This document shows positions 31,685 through 32,302 of a DNA stretch of 32,302 nt, in pieces; within the stretch, counting starts at the first letter, position 1; every line of letters starts with the position of its first letter. A program made the translations under genes and the position numbers. Below the pieces are notes generated by a model that ran no database searches, was not told the DNA's origin, and was given only the letters and a program-made list of their open reading frames with translations. The DNA lies in assembly GCA_030432405.1 (NCBI GenBank), contig JAUIHG010000017.1, positions 1-32,302 on the forward strand. Direction: 5' to 3'. This DNA is from Bacteroidia bacterium. Its GTDB lineage: Bacteria; Bacteroidota; Bacteroidia; Chitinophagales; BACL12.

Positions 31685-32302
31685 TCAGTTGATTTTCGAT
31701 TTCAGGAACCAGAAGCTGTCCGAAAGGGAGAAGCCCAGGGTGCCCCGGAAAAAGGACTCGGAAAAGAACAGGTCGTTGGAACGCTGTCCGTATTCGAGGG
31801 AGAGGTGAATCTTGGAGCTGCGCTGTGGCGCGAATCCGCTGCTCACCGGCAAACCAACTCCAAAGGTCATGCCAAATTCTGTAAGTGGTTGATTTTCAAA
31901 GGCCAGATACCCTTGACCATAGCGGAAACCAAAGCGGTAATCCAGGGGCCGGCCCCGCTTATCGGGATTGTCGCCGGGGGTGAAGGAGCCGCCCAGGCGC
32001 ACCGACCAGGCATTGGCGTAGGGGGTATTGCCCCGGAAATCGCTCAGGCCCTCCCACCAGCTTTGGCGGAACTCGGCACCGACGCGCCACATGGGGTCGT
32101 CGACTTGGCGCAGCCGCTGCCGCAACGTGAACCCAACAGCCAATTGGGCCGGAAGTTCAGCCGTTACGCTGCCGTTGTCGGTACTGGACACCGAATCCTT
32201 GATGGCCACGCCCGCCGTTCCGATGAGCAGCGTGGTGTAGTTGATGTCCTCCTTGCCGCTGATGGTGGTCTGCAAACGGCCGGTGGCGCCGAGGTTGAGC
32301 AC
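31685..32302 (-). CDS. Outer-membrane beta-barrel protein, C-terminal part (runs off the right edge)
   Basis: Only the last 205 residues are in the window; the frame is open to the edge and no signal peptide is seen, so the N-terminus lies beyond. Alternating strands rich in aromatic and Gly residues (AVGFTLRQRL, RVGAEFRQSWWEGL, WSVRLGGSFTPG, YRFGFRYGQGYL, EFGMTFGVGLPVS, KIHLSLEYGQR, FFRGTLGFSLSDSFW) are typical of OM barrels such as the FadL/PorV-like proteins of Bacteroidota. The TPR gene follows after 95 bp on the same strand. Function and ligand cannot be read. Confidence 0.75.
   Translation of the reverse strand: MLNLGATGRLQTTISGKEDINYTTLLIGTAGVAIKDSVSSTDNGSVTAELPAQLAVGFTLRQRLRQVDDPMWRVGAEFRQSWWEGLSDFRGNTPYANAWSVRLGGSFTPGDNPDKRGRPLDYRFGFRYGQGYLAFENQPLTEFGMTFGVGLPVSSGFAPQRSSKIHLSLEYGQRSNDLFFSESFFRGTLGFSLSDSFWFLKSKIN

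Noticed and set aside
30042-31808. 588-residue plus-strand frame over the TPR gene
   Set aside because: Antisense mirror of a TPR protein with signal peptide; no features of its own.

Overview
The window reads as chromosome of a GC-rich member of the Bacteroidota (I judge about 60% G+C by eye, not computed). The evidence is: C-terminal type IX secretion (T9SS) sorting domains on four secreted proteins; a TonB-dependent receptor with an N-terminal carboxypeptidase-regulatory-like domain; a LytS/LytTR pair; DUF2721, DinB and CNNM family genes; the run OM protein, TPR protein, lptC, small membrane protein, CNNM, PpiD, an order I recall from many Bacteroidota; promoters of the TTG-N19-21-TAnnTTTG type; and almost no Shine-Dalgarno sequences. 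I cannot name the genus. I see no prophage, insertion sequence, CRISPR array or defence island.

Layout. 1-3298: an incoming terminator, a TetR regulator divergent from a flavin monooxygenase with two palindromic operators between them, and a PepSY-like protein with a long poly-Asp tail. 3299-7122: a two-gene unit for a surface protein and a T9SS metzincin protease, then tRNA-Phe. 7360-9184: a small coiled-coil membrane protein and a LOG/PpnN-like nucleotide hydrolase. 9378-13774: a TonB-dependent receptor followed by a LytS-type histidine kinase and its LytTR response regulator. 13909-16350: a DUF2721 protein, a short-chain dehydrogenase and an MscS channel. 16379-24419: a minus-strand block with a GT-C-like membrane protein, a T9SS protein, a GT2 glycosyltransferase and two abutting paralogous T9SS beta-propeller proteins. 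24553-25506: a DinB protein and a cluster of palindromic and direct repeats. 25507-32302: the cell-envelope block PpiD, CNNM, small membrane protein, LptC, TPR protein and a truncated outer-membrane protein.

How the genes work together. Most of the window serves the envelope: export of LPS (lptC), folding of outer-membrane proteins (PpiD), T9SS-exported surface proteins, glycan transfer, osmotic safety (MscS), and nutrient uptake with an adjoining two-component system.

Three patterns that ordinary gene calling would miss stand out. First, many genes carry a -7-like element only 4-8 nt before the start codon, including a GTG and a TTG start, which implies leaderless transcripts. Second, the short palindrome TTCGCC-N3-5-GGCGAA occurs seven times with perfect arms, inside genes and between them. 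Third, the space downstream of the DinB gene holds a ~103-bp direct repeat and three copies of a GTAC-centred palindrome.
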